Source: Lachnospiraceae bacterium UBA7160
GTDB taxonomy: Bacteria; Bacillota; Clostridia; Lachnospirales; Lachnospiraceae
Assembly: GCA_002491565.1 (NCBI GenBank)
Contig: DKWE01000075.1
Coordinates: forward strand, 1 to 49,046
Length of the DNA stretch: 49,046 bases
Direction: 5' to 3'
Part shown: piece after piece, positions 17,274-24,992 of the stretch
Layout: every line of letters starts with the position of its first letter
Numbering within the stretch: position 1 is the stretch's first letter
The notes under the pieces: model-generated
What the model saw: the letters and a program-made list of their open reading frames with translations, nothing else
What the model was told of the DNA's origin: nothing
Database searches by the model: none
Program-made: the position numbers and the translations under genes

Positions 17274-18038
17274 ATGCCAATTTTATCAGTCAGCAATCTG
17301 AAGAAAATTTACACAACGCGCTTTGGCGGGAGCCAGGTACAGGCGTTGAAAAATGTCACATTTGAGGTGGAAGAGGGTGAGTATGTTGCCATCATGGGAG
17401 AGTCCGGCTCCGGTAAAACGACGCTTTTGAACATTCTTGCCGCGCTCGACAAGCCGACTGGCGGGACGATTCTGCTGGACGGACGCGATTTTTCCAGGAT
17501 TAAGGAATCTGAGCGCGCTACCTTTCGACGGGACAATCTGGGCTTCGTATTCCAGGAATTCAATCTGCTGGACACCTTTTCTCTGCAGGATAATATTTTC
17601 CTGCCCCTGGTGCTTGCCGGTAAGACGTATGAGGAAATGCAGTCGCGGCTTGCTCCGATCGCAAAGCAGCTTGGCATCGCAGACCTGTTGAATAAATATC
17701 CCTATGAAGTATCGGGCGGACAGAAGCAGCGGGCGGCGGTGGCGCGGGCGCTGATCACACAGCCGAAGCTGATCCTTGCGGATGAGCCGACCGGGGCGCT
17801 GGATTCGCGGGCGACGGATGAGCTGCTGCGGCTGTTCGGCACGATCAATGACGCGGGGCAGACGATTCTCATGGTAACGCATTCGGTGACGGCGGCAAGC
17901 CGGGCAGGACGGGTGCTGTTCATCCGGGACGGCGAGGTGTTCCACCAGATTTACCGTGGGACGAGCACAAATGAGCAGCTGTATCAGAAGATTTCCGATA
18001 CACTGACGCTGCTTGCGACAGGCGGTGACCGGAGATGA
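17274..18038 (+). CDS. ABC transporter ATPase, BceA-like
   Basis: This is the cytoplasmic ATPase of a MacB/BceA-type transporter that detects and removes peptide antibiotics. It has 254 residues. Walker A is GESGSGKT at residues 42-49. The signature is VSGGQKQR, Walker B is LILADEPTGALD, and the H-loop is in ILMVTHS. GGAGG lies 6 bases before the ATG. The stop overlaps the start of the permease gene (ATGA), so the two are translationally coupled. Confidence 0.92.
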   Translation: MPILSVSNLKKIYTTRFGGSQVQALKNVTFEVEEGEYVAIMGESGSGKTTLLNILAALDKPTGGTILLDGRDFSRIKESERATFRRDNLGFVFQEFNLLDTFSLQDNIFLPLVLAGKTYEEMQSRLAPIAKQLGIADLLNKYPYEVSGGQKQRAAVARALITQPKLILADEPTGALDSRATDELLRLFGTINDAGQTILMVTHSVTAASRAGRVLFIRDGEVFHQIYRGTSTNEQLYQKISDTLTLLATGGDRR

Positions 18039-20245
18039 AAAGATTTTTTTATGGGAAACTGGCGTTTGCAGGCGTTAAGAAAAATGGAAAAACCTATGGC
18101 CCGTATCTGCTGACCTGTGTAACGATGGTGATGGTAAGCTATCTGCTCGCCTATCTGTCCTACAGCAGACGGATCTATGAGATGAAGGGCGGCGACACGA
18201 TGCAGGCGATGCTGACCCTTGGCATGGCGGTGTTCTGGGTGTTCGCATTGATTTTCCTGTTTTACACGAATTCATTTCTGATCCGCCGCCGGAAGCAGGA
18301 GTTTGGTCTCTACAATGTTCTTGGTATGGGAAAATGGAATGTGGCGCGGATTCTGATTTGGGAAAGTATTCTGATGGCGGCAATTTCATTTTTGGGAGGA
18401 CTTGGATTCGGCATCCTGTTTTCAAAGGCGGCAGAGCTGTGGATTGCGCGGGTGCTTGGAAATAACGGCGGGGTCTCATTTTCGGTCGAATGGAAAGCAG
18501 TGCTGCAGACGATTATGGTCTTTGCAGTGATCTTTGGTCTGATTTTGCTGAACAGTCTCCGGCAGATCCAGAAATCGGACCCGATCGAGCTGCTGCGGAG
18601 CGCCTCGGTCGGTGAAAAACCACCGAAGGGAAATATCCTGCTTGCGCTGCTCGGCGCGGGGATGCTGGGCACGGCGTATTATATGGCGGTTACGATTGAG
18701 GATCCGGTCACAGCAGTTAACGCGTTTTTTCTTGCGGTACTGCTCGTGATCCTGGCAACTTATCTGTTGTTTGTGTCTGGTTCCGTCACATTTTTAAGAT
18801 TGCTGAAACGGAACCGCAGATATTATTATCGTGAAAACCATTTTGTATCGGTGTCCTCGATGATCTACCGGATGAAGCGCAGCGGCGCCGGGCTTGCGTC
18901 GATCTGTGTTCTTTCGACGATGGTGCTCGTTATGCTCTCGGCTGTGGTCTGCCTGTATCTCGGTAAGGAGGACGGGCTTCGGAGGCAGTATCCGCGTGAT
19001 GTGCAGATTCTGACGCATCCGACGAATGCGGACGAGGAAGCTGCAGGCGGCACACAGATAGAAGGGGACTCCGTGCGTGCAGGGAACGACACAGATGCAC
19101 AGGCAAAGGGAACTGTCCCGGATCTCCTGCAGGAGCTGGTCGATGCACAGCTGACCGAGAGCGGGCTGGAGGCGGAGCGTCTGCTGGATTACCGTTATCT
19201 TGCAGTCACGGCATTCTTTTCCGGAGATCACGCGGTACTGAGCGGGGATGATTCCTCCAAAGCATCCGGGCAGTCCTCAAATGGAACGGGTGGGAACGAA
19301 GCATCCGGCATGTCCGCAGATGGAGGGGCGAAGAACGATGCTGAGAATACAGATACTTCGCAGCTCTCTTACACGGATGCATGCGTTATGCTCTTTGTCC
19401 CGCTGGAGGACTACAACCGTATCACAGGTCAGCAGGAATCGCTGGAGCCGGACGAGATTCTCGTCAGCTGTTCCCGTGAGGGAACGTATGGGTACGATAT
19501 CCTGGCGCTCCACGGGTACGATACCTGGCGCGTGAAAGCAGAGGTGCCGGAGTTTGTGACGAATGAGGAGGCGAGCAGGCTTTTGTCGCTTCTCTGGGTG
19601 GTGGTCCCGGATATGAATCTGCTGGAACAAATGGAGCTGCAGCAGGAAGAACTGCATGGAGTCTATGGCGGACGTGTTTACCGCAATTACGGATTTGACC
19701 TGGATGTCACGGACGAGGTCCAGTCCGATTTTCTGAAGGGACTCCTAAAACGGCTGCGGGACAGTGCGGAGAGTGGTCAGCCAGGGACCGGGCAGCTGCG
19801 CGGCTATGACGCGAGCTGCATCGCGGATGAACGAACCCTGTTCTACGGTCTGTATGGCGGACTGTTTGTGATCGGAATTATTCTGGGATTTGTATTCGTA
19901 CTTGCGACGGTTTTGATCATGTACTACAAGCAGATCACCGAGGGCTATGAGGATCAGTCGCGCTTTGAAGTCATGCGGAAGGTCGGTATGACGAGGAGAG
20001 GAATCCGCAAAAGCATCAATTCACAGATGCTGACGGTCTTCTTCCTGCCGCTTCTGATAGCGGGCATGCACCTGGCCTTTGCATTCCCGATCGTTTACAA
20101 GATTTTGCTTTTGTTCGGCTTGAGCGACCGCGCCTTTCTGATCAGGACCGCAGCGGCAGCGTTCCTGATCTTTTCCGCTTTTTACATTTTCGTCTATGTC
20201 GCAACTTCGCGTGTCTATTACCGGATTGTAAGCGGGAAGCTGTAA
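18035..20245 (+). CDS. ABC transporter permease, BceB-like (FtsX family)
   Basis: The 736-residue permease has the BceB layout: about ten membrane segments and a large extracytoplasmic domain between segments seven and eight (roughly residues 310-600). FtsX-like cores lie at both ends. The extracellular domain includes low-complexity, Ser/Gly/Asp-rich stretches (around residues 335-350 and 405-440) that may be flexible linkers. Family members work with the ATPase to free the cell-wall target from peptide antibiotics and to signal flux to the BceS-like kinase. The substrate here cannot be read from sequence. A terminator follows at 20479. Confidence 0.9.
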   Translation: MKRFFYGKLAFAGVKKNGKTYGPYLLTCVTMVMVSYLLAYLSYSRRIYEMKGGDTMQAMLTLGMAVFWVFALIFLFYTNSFLIRRRKQEFGLYNVLGMGKWNVARILIWESILMAAISFLGGLGFGILFSKAAELWIARVLGNNGGVSFSVEWKAVLQTIMVFAVIFGLILLNSLRQIQKSDPIELLRSASVGEKPPKGNILLALLGAGMLGTAYYMAVTIEDPVTAVNAFFLAVLLVILATYLLFVSGSVTFLRLLKRNRRYYYRENHFVSVSSMIYRMKRSGAGLASICVLSTMVLVMLSAVVCLYLGKEDGLRRQYPRDVQILTHPTNADEEAAGGTQIEGDSVRAGNDTDAQAKGTVPDLLQELVDAQLTESGLEAERLLDYRYLAVTAFFSGDHAVLSGDDSSKASGQSSNGTGGNEASGMSADGGAKNDAENTDTSQLSYTDACVMLFVPLEDYNRITGQQESLEPDEILVSCSREGTYGYDILALHGYDTWRVKAEVPEFVTNEEASRLLSLLWVVVPDMNLLEQMELQQEELHGVYGGRVYRNYGFDLDVTDEVQSDFLKGLLKRLRDSAESGQPGTGQLRGYDASCIADERTLFYGLYGGLFVIGIILGFVFVLATVLIMYYKQITEGYEDQSRFEVMRKVGMTRRGIRKSINSQMLTVFFLPLLIAGMHLAFAFPIVYKILLLFGLSDRAFLIRTAAAAFLIFSAFYIFVYVATSRVYYRIVSGKL

Positions 20246-20285
20246 ATCAAAGATTCCAAAGCACTTAAGTGCCAAAGTCAACGGA

Positions 20286-20318
20286 GGCGCATGTAGGAAT
20301 CCGGGGATGCCGTTTCAA
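20286..20318 (+). repeat. Short repeat GGCGCATGYAGGAATC, copy 1
   Basis: GGCGCATGTAGGAATC at 20286-20301 matches 26946-26961 with one difference, and both are followed by a weakly conserved return arm (GATGCC / GGTGCC). In the second copy this forms a clear terminator; here the stem is decayed and no T-run follows. Confidence 0.35.
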
Positions 20319-20347
20319 TGGCATGCCAGGATGGCCGTGAACGGTGA

Positions 20348-20461
20348 CAACATTTCAAAAATCGGGCAAACTATTATTCTGGTGTTGAAAATGCAGAAAT
20401 ATTTTATCAGAGGGTGAGCGAGTATTTGAAACAGAAAGTACCGGTGCACGAGGAAAAATAA
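20348..20461 (+). pseudogene. Possible gene remnant before terminator
   Basis: An open frame without a start codon reads QHFKNRANYYSGVENAEIFY, then QRVSEYLKQKVPVHEEK, and ends at TAA 20459-20461, immediately before a strong terminator. The composition is protein-like and the position at the end of a transcription unit is suggestive. The fragment is too short to assign to a family, and it may be chance. Confidence 0.25.
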
Positions 20462-20478
20462 ATTAGGAGACGTAGGAT

Positions 20479-20525
20479 ATCCGGTCTGTTTTGCCGCAGA
20501 GGTGGCAAAGCAGACCGGATTTTTT
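20479..20525 (+). terminator. Strong intrinsic terminator
   Basis: ATCCGGTCTG plus TTGCC (20479-20495) pairs with GGCAA plus CAGACCGGAT (20504-20520), and a run of T follows to 20525. It closes the BceAB transcription unit and isolates the corrinoid cluster. Confidence 0.85.
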
Positions 20526-20729
20526 AAGCAGGCGTTAAGGCTCCTGTATTCCAGCAGGAGTGAAGCATCGTGCTATCCTACAATTTGTAGGAAACCCCTT
20601 ATGCATTTTCCAAAGAAATGACACTGTCCGGAAAACTGTGCAAATGCTACAATACAAGTATCAGTTCAAAACGATATAACAGCAGTTTGACAGTGACTAT
20701 GCGGAAATATTGAAAAGGAGGTATTCAAT
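20526..20729 (+). promoter_or_regulatory. Leader of the corrinoid methyltransferase cluster
   Basis: This holds a CTCCTG/CAGGAG hairpin near 20541-20563, a perfect 15-base palindrome CCTACAATTTGTAGG near 20578-20592 and an extended -10 (TGCTACAAT, 20645-20653) without a strong -35. The palindrome upstream of a weak promoter is a possible operator. I saw no complete cobalamin riboswitch (no clear B12 box). Confidence 0.4.
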
Positions 20730-21764
20730 ATGTTGACACCGAAACAAAATATGCTCGAAGTGATCCGCGGAGGCAATCCGGATCGTTTCGTGAATCAGTA
20801 CGAGGCAGTGCAGCTTTTGTTCCATCCGTTTATGTTTTCCAGCCCGCTTCTGCAGCCAGGGCAGGAAAATGTTGTGAATGCGTGGGGTGTGACCAATACG
20901 TTCCCGAAGGGAGTTCCGGGCGCATTCCCGGTACATACGCCGGACAAGATCGTGGTAAAGGATATCGAGGACTGGCGGGAGTATGTTCATGCGCCGTCGC
21001 TGAAATTTCCGCAGGAGCAGTGGGATATGCTGAAGGCACAGTATGACGCAGTGGACGGAGAGCAGGCGTTCAAGGCAGTGTTCGTGGCGCCGGGACTTTT
21101 TGAGCAGACCCATCACCTCTGCGAGATCACCAATGCGCTGATGTATTATATCACCAATGAGGATGAGATGCATGATCTGGTGAAGTATCTGACGGAGTGG
21201 GAGCTGGAGCTTGCGGAGGGCATCTGCTCGCATCTTCATCCGGATACACTGTTCCATCATGATGACTGGGGCGGACTTGACAGCACATTTATGAGTCCGG
21301 CGATGTTTGACGAGTTCTTCCTGGAGCCGTACAAACAGATTTACGGCTATTACCACAGCCATGGTGTGGATCTGGTGATTCACCACTCGGACAGCTATGC
21401 GGCGACGCTGGTTCCGTCGATGATTGAGATGGGAATTGACGTATGGCAGGGCTGCATGGAGACGAACAATATTCCGGAGCTGATCAAGAAGTACGGCGGC
21501 AAGATCAGCTTTATGGGCGGCATCGAGAACCGCGCGGTCGACTTTGAGGGCTGGACGGATGAGAACTGTGAGGCAGTCGTCCGCCGCGTCTGCGAGGAGT
21601 GCGGAAATAAGTATTTCATCCCGTGCATCGCCCAGGGCGGACCGGGATCAGTATATCCGGGCGTCTATATGTCTATAGCGAATGCAATCGACAAGCTCAA
21701 TGAGGAAAAGTACGGAATTAAGGTGGCGGAGTCCACACGTCTTCCGTGGCAGATCATGTTCTAA
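20730..21764 (+). CDS. UroD-fold corrinoid methyltransferase (MT1-type)
   Basis: The 344-residue protein belongs to the uroporphyrinogen decarboxylase/MtaA/O-demethylase superfamily, TIM-barrel methyltransferases that move methyl groups between small molecules and corrinoid proteins. Visible blocks are MLTPKQNMLEVIRGG, FHHDDWGG (about 176), VDLVIHHSDSY (213-223), FMGGIEN (261-267) and IPCIAQGGPGSVYPGVY (297-313). The H-x-C zinc motif of coenzyme-M-specific MtaA/MtbA is not present: His219 is followed by Ser-Asp, while Cys242 and Cys299 are possible ligands. True heme-pathway UroD is unlikely because no other heme gene is near and corrinoid partners follow. An AAAGGAGG site precedes the ATG. 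Confidence 0.82.
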   Translation: MLTPKQNMLEVIRGGNPDRFVNQYEAVQLLFHPFMFSSPLLQPGQENVVNAWGVTNTFPKGVPGAFPVHTPDKIVVKDIEDWREYVHAPSLKFPQEQWDMLKAQYDAVDGEQAFKAVFVAPGLFEQTHHLCEITNALMYYITNEDEMHDLVKYLTEWELELAEGICSHLHPDTLFHHDDWGGLDSTFMSPAMFDEFFLEPYKQIYGYYHSHGVDLVIHHSDSYAATLVPSMIEMGIDVWQGCMETNNIPELIKKYGGKISFMGGIENRAVDFEGWTDENCEAVVRRVCEECGNKYFIPCIAQGGPGSVYPGVYMSIANAIDKLNEEKYGIKVAESTRLPWQIMF

Positions 21765-21787
21765 GTCAGGTATGGAGGAATAAGGGT

Positions 21788-22603
21788 TTGATTATTATAG
21801 GTGAAAAAATAAATGGTTCGATTCCGTCTGTAGCGGAGGCGATTGCCGCGCGGAACGCAGACTTTATCAAGGCGCGGGCAATTGCGCAGGCGGAGGCAGG
21901 CGCGTCCTTCATCGACTGCTGTGCCTCTGTTCCGGAAGCGGAGGAAGTGGAGACGCTGCACTGGATGATCGACTGCATCCAGGAGGTGACAGATCTTCCG
22001 ATCTCTGTGGATAGTCCGAGCCCGGCAGTTCTTGCGGAGGCGTATAAGTTCTGCAAGCGCCCCGGCATTTTCAATTCAGTTTCCGGGGAGGGCAACAAGA
22101 TCGATACCATCTTCCCGATCATGGCCCAGCCGGAAAACAAGGGATGGGAGGTTATCGCGCTGCTGAGTGATGACACCGGCATTCCGAAATGCGCGGCGGA
22201 CCGGCTGAAAGTATTTGACAAGATCATGGCGAAAGCGAAGGAGTACGGGATTGCCCCGAGCCGGATCCACATTGATCCGCTGGTAGAGATGCTCTGTACG
22301 TCCGAGAACGGCATAGAGACCAACGTTGAGGTAATCAGCACAGTGCGGGAACGGTATCCGTCGATCCACATCACGGCGGCGGTGAGCAATATCTCTTTCA
22401 ATCTTCCGGTGCGGAAGCTGATTAATTATGGATTTGTCGTGCTGGCGATGAATGCGGGACTTGACAGCGCGATTATGGATCCGACGAACCGGGATATGCT
22501 CGGCCTGGTCTACGCGACAGAAGCGCTGCTCGGCCTGGATGACTACTGCATGGAGTACATTGGTGCGTACCGTGAAGGACTGATCGGACCGGTGAAGAAG
22601 TAA
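21788..22603 (+). CDS. Methyltetrahydrofolate:corrinoid methyltransferase (MT2, AcsE/MtvA-like)
   Basis: This is a pterin-binding TIM-barrel enzyme that exchanges a methyl group between a methyl-corrinoid protein and tetrahydrofolate. It has 271 residues, the usual length. Family blocks are IIIGEKINGSIPS at the N-terminus, AGASFIDCCASVPE, PISVDSPSPAVLAEAY, FNSVSGEGNK, HIDPLVEML and SNISFNLPVRKLIN with AMNAGLDSAIMDP. The start is the TTG at 21788, 9 bases after a GGAGG; the in-frame ATG at 21746 lies inside the upstream gene and would add non-family residues. It follows the MT1 gene directly and is probably co-transcribed. Confidence 0.88.
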   Translation: MIIIGEKINGSIPSVAEAIAARNADFIKARAIAQAEAGASFIDCCASVPEAEEVETLHWMIDCIQEVTDLPISVDSPSPAVLAEAYKFCKRPGIFNSVSGEGNKIDTIFPIMAQPENKGWEVIALLSDDTGIPKCAADRLKVFDKIMAKAKEYGIAPSRIHIDPLVEMLCTSENGIETNVEVISTVRERYPSIHITAAVSNISFNLPVRKLINYGFVVLAMNAGLDSAIMDPTNRDMLGLVYATEALLGLDDYCMEYIGAYREGLIGPVKK

Positions 22604-22800
22604 GGAAGTATCTGTGAAGCAGGTATGTATTCCGCGGAAGCCATAGATAATAAACCGGAAAAATTGTTGCGGAGAATAGGGAGGACCGGGAGACATTTAC
22701 TGCGGAAAGAATAGAAAAACAGGAAAATCCTGCCGTGAAAAAGTAAGAGAAAGCAGGGAAACTCGTTTGTAAAATATAGAAAAATCAGGGAGGTAATAAT

Positions 22801-23439
22801 ATGTCGAAAATTGATGAGGTTGCTGCTCTTGTAGAAAAGGGAAAAGCAAAGCTGGTTGGAGCTGCGGTTCAGGCAGCGCTGGATGAGGGCGCGGATCCGG
22901 TTACAATTCTCAACGAGGGAATGATTAAGACGATGGGGATTGTCGGCGATAAGTTTAAGAATGGCGAGATCTTTGTGCCGGAGATGCTGGTGGCAGCCCG
23001 CGCGATGAAAAAGGGAGTAGAGGTTCTGAAGCCGCATCTTGCGAGCGGATCAACGGGTGCGCTTGGCAAGGTGATTATCGCGACGGTTGCAGGCGACCTC
23101 CACGATATCGGAAAGAATCTGGTAGCGATGATGATCGAAAGCGCCGGCTTTGAAGTGATCGACCTTGGCGTAGACGTATCTGCGGCAAAGGTGCTGGAGG
23201 CGTACAAGGAGAACCCGGATACGAAAATCATTGCTCTGTCCGCACTGCTGACCACGACAATGCCGGCACTGAAGGATACCGTTGCGGCGATCAATGAGTC
23301 AGAATTCAGGGATAAGGTCAAGGTCATGGTAGGCGGAGCGCCGATCACACAGGAATTTGCGGACGAGATCGGTGCGGATGGATATTCGGACGATGCGGCG
23401 AGCGCGGCATCTCTTGCTAAGAAGCTGGTTGCAGCGTAA
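22801..23439 (+). CDS. Corrinoid protein 1 (methyltransferase B12 carrier)
   Basis: The 212-residue protein has an N-terminal helical cap (residues 1-85) and a Rossmann-like B12 domain. The histidine loop is GDLHDIG (D99-x-H101-x-x-G104), in which His replaces the lower axial base. The SALL (S147) and GGAP (178-181) motifs complete the cofactor pocket. It carries the methyl group between the MT1 and MT2 enzymes encoded just upstream. AGGGAGG lies before the ATG. A 197-base gap separates it from MT2 with no visible terminator, so it may share the transcript. Confidence 0.92.
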   Translation: MSKIDEVAALVEKGKAKLVGAAVQAALDEGADPVTILNEGMIKTMGIVGDKFKNGEIFVPEMLVAARAMKKGVEVLKPHLASGSTGALGKVIIATVAGDLHDIGKNLVAMMIESAGFEVIDLGVDVSAAKVLEAYKENPDTKIIALSALLTTTMPALKDTVAAINESEFRDKVKVMVGGAPITQEFADEIGADGYSDDAASAASLAKKLVAA

Positions 23440-23566
23440 GAAGGAGTATGGGGCAGATATACTGTTTCTTACGCGCAAGCATGACGAACCGGTATACTGC
23501 TCACAGAGGACCACGAACAGTAATATTTTGTAAATTCAAGTGATGGGTTATGAATGGCAATGACAG

Positions 23567-23602
23567 GCGGCGGGCCGAAAGGCCTGCCGTGTGCATTTTT
23601 GT
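23567..23602 (+). terminator. Terminator within the corrinoid cluster
   Basis: CGGCGGGCC, a GAAA tetraloop and GGCCTGCCG form a stable 9-bp stem (one G-U), with ATTTTT a few bases on. It probably ends the first transcription unit after corrinoid protein 1. Confidence 0.65.
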
Positions 23603-23621
23603 GCCGTCTGGCAAAACCGTG

Positions 23622-23650
23622 TTGTGATGCAGTTATTTTTATGTTAAACT
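23622..23650 (+). promoter_or_regulatory. Promoter before the DUF2284 gene, TAAACT type
   Basis: TTGTGA at 23622-23627 and TAAACT at 23645-23650 are spaced by 17 bases; GAAAA follows. With the terminator just upstream, it would make the DUF2284, corrinoid protein 2 and regulator genes a second unit. Confidence 0.5.
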
Positions 23651-23677
23651 GAAAAAAGAAATGCGGGAGGTACCGGA

Positions 23678-24217
23678 ATGTTTGATTTGGAAAAATTAAA
23701 AGAGCAGGGGAAACAGATCGGGTTTTCCCATATCGCACTCCTGGACTGCAGTACGGTTGAGCTGCGCCCGGAGGTGCGCCAGATGTGTGAGGTAAACACC
23801 TGTCATATGTATGGAAAAAACTGGACCTGTCCGCCTGGATGCGGCAGCCTGGAGGAGTGCCGTAAAAATGTGGCGCGCTATCAGTACGGACTCATTGTGC
23901 AGACGGTCGGTGAGCTGGAGGATGAGCTGGACGGCGAGACGATGATGGAGACAGAGGCACTGCACAGAGAACATTTCTTTGCGTTTGAGAAAGTGCTTCG
24001 CGAAATGTTTCCCAAAATGCTGGCAATGGGCACCGGATGCTGTACCAAGTGCCGGCAGTGTACCTACCCGGACGCGCCCTGCCGTTTCCCGGGGGAGGCA
24101 TTCTCATCAATGGAAGCCTACGGGATGCTTGTTACCCAGGTATGCCAGGCGAACAATCTTGATTATTACTACGGTCCGAACACAATTTCTTATACGAGCT
24201 GCTATCTGCTGTGCTAA
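23678..24217 (+). CDS. DUF2284 cysteine-rich metal-binding protein
   Basis: The 179-residue protein has 12 cysteines in the DUF2284 pattern: MCEVNTCHMYGKNWTCPPGC near the N-terminus, then TGCCTKCRQCTYPDAPCRFP, and a Cys at the C-terminus. Such clusters probably bind an Fe-S centre. DUF2284 genes are often found next to corrinoid methyltransferases, as here between two corrinoid proteins. A role in reducing or activating the corrinoid is attractive but is inference. GGGAGGT precedes the ATG. Confidence 0.82.
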   Translation: MFDLEKLKEQGKQIGFSHIALLDCSTVELRPEVRQMCEVNTCHMYGKNWTCPPGCGSLEECRKNVARYQYGLIVQTVGELEDELDGETMMETEALHREHFFAFEKVLREMFPKMLAMGTGCCTKCRQCTYPDAPCRFPGEAFSSMEAYGMLVTQVCQANNLDYYYGPNTISYTSCYLLC

Positions 24218-24343
24218 TCTGCGCGTTCTCTGTGCAATCGTGCGGCTGCAGTTCTGCCGCAGGCGGGGGCTGTGTATTAGTGGCATACGTTTCGCACTGG
24301 CGGGAGCGGTAGATAATACTTACGGAGGAAGGGGCAGCGGTCT

Positions 24344-24979
24344 ATGACGATTCTTGAGGAACTGAAGCATGCGATTGAGGAGGGACATCCTGGCGAGGCG
24401 GAGAATCTGGTGGAAAAGGCGCTGGGCCAGAGGATCGACTCAGTCCGGATCGTCGAGGAGGCGATGATGCCAGCCATGCGCGCGGTGGGGGAAGATTATA
24501 AGAATGAGCAGGCAGATATTCTGCGCATTCTCGCGGCAGCCCGCAGTGTGCGCAAGGGATTTGAACTGATCGAGACGCATGACAGGCCATTTGAGCGCCG
24601 TAATGTGGGTACTGTCATCCTCGGAACGGTGGAGGGAGATCTTCATGATGTCGGGAAAAATCTGGTGGCGATCATGTTTCGAAGTGCAGGATTTAAGGTG
24701 ATCGACCTCGGTGTAGATGTATCGGAAAAACAGTTCCTCAAAGCAGTGCGCAGGACGCCGGAGGTGTCGATCGTGTGCATTTCCTCTCTGCTCAGTACGG
24801 CGCTGCCGGAGATGGAGCAGGTCGTGAAATCGCTTCGCCGCAACGATCCAGAGGGCAAGTACAAGATCATGGTGGGCGGAGGTGCCGTCACGCGTCAGCT
24901 GGCAAAGCAAATGGGAGCGGACGCCTATACGGAGAATTGTGTGGAGGCGGCAGAGGTGGCAAAGACCTTTATTGTGTAG
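24344..24979 (+). CDS. Corrinoid protein 2 (methyltransferase B12 carrier)
   Basis: This 211-residue paralogue of corrinoid protein 1 aligns with it almost without gaps. The histidine loop is GDLHDVG at the same residues (D99, H101, G104), and ISSLL and VGGGA also coincide. The N-terminal cap is more diverged (HPGEAENLVEKALGQRIDS). Conservation of all cofactor contacts suggests that both are functional and may serve different methyltransferases. The ATG follows GGAAGGGG. The gene is 13 bases before the regulator and is probably co-transcribed with it. Confidence 0.9.
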   Translation: MTILEELKHAIEEGHPGEAENLVEKALGQRIDSVRIVEEAMMPAMRAVGEDYKNEQADILRILAAARSVRKGFELIETHDRPFERRNVGTVILGTVEGDLHDVGKNLVAIMFRSAGFKVIDLGVDVSEKQFLKAVRRTPEVSIVCISSLLSTALPEMEQVVKSLRRNDPEGKYKIMVGGGAVTRQLAKQMGADAYTENCVEAAEVAKTFIV

Positions 24980-24992
24980 GGGGAGGTAAGAT

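Noticed and set aside
17099..17365. Open frame running from the bceA promoter region into the ATPase gene
   Set aside because: It overlaps the operator-to-start leader and the ATPase start in another frame, without a ribosome binding site or protein-like features.
20526..20729. Cobalamin riboswitch upstream of the corrinoid genes
   Set aside because: Expected from context, but no B12 box or receptor stems could be identified, and the gap is too short after the terminator for a full class member.
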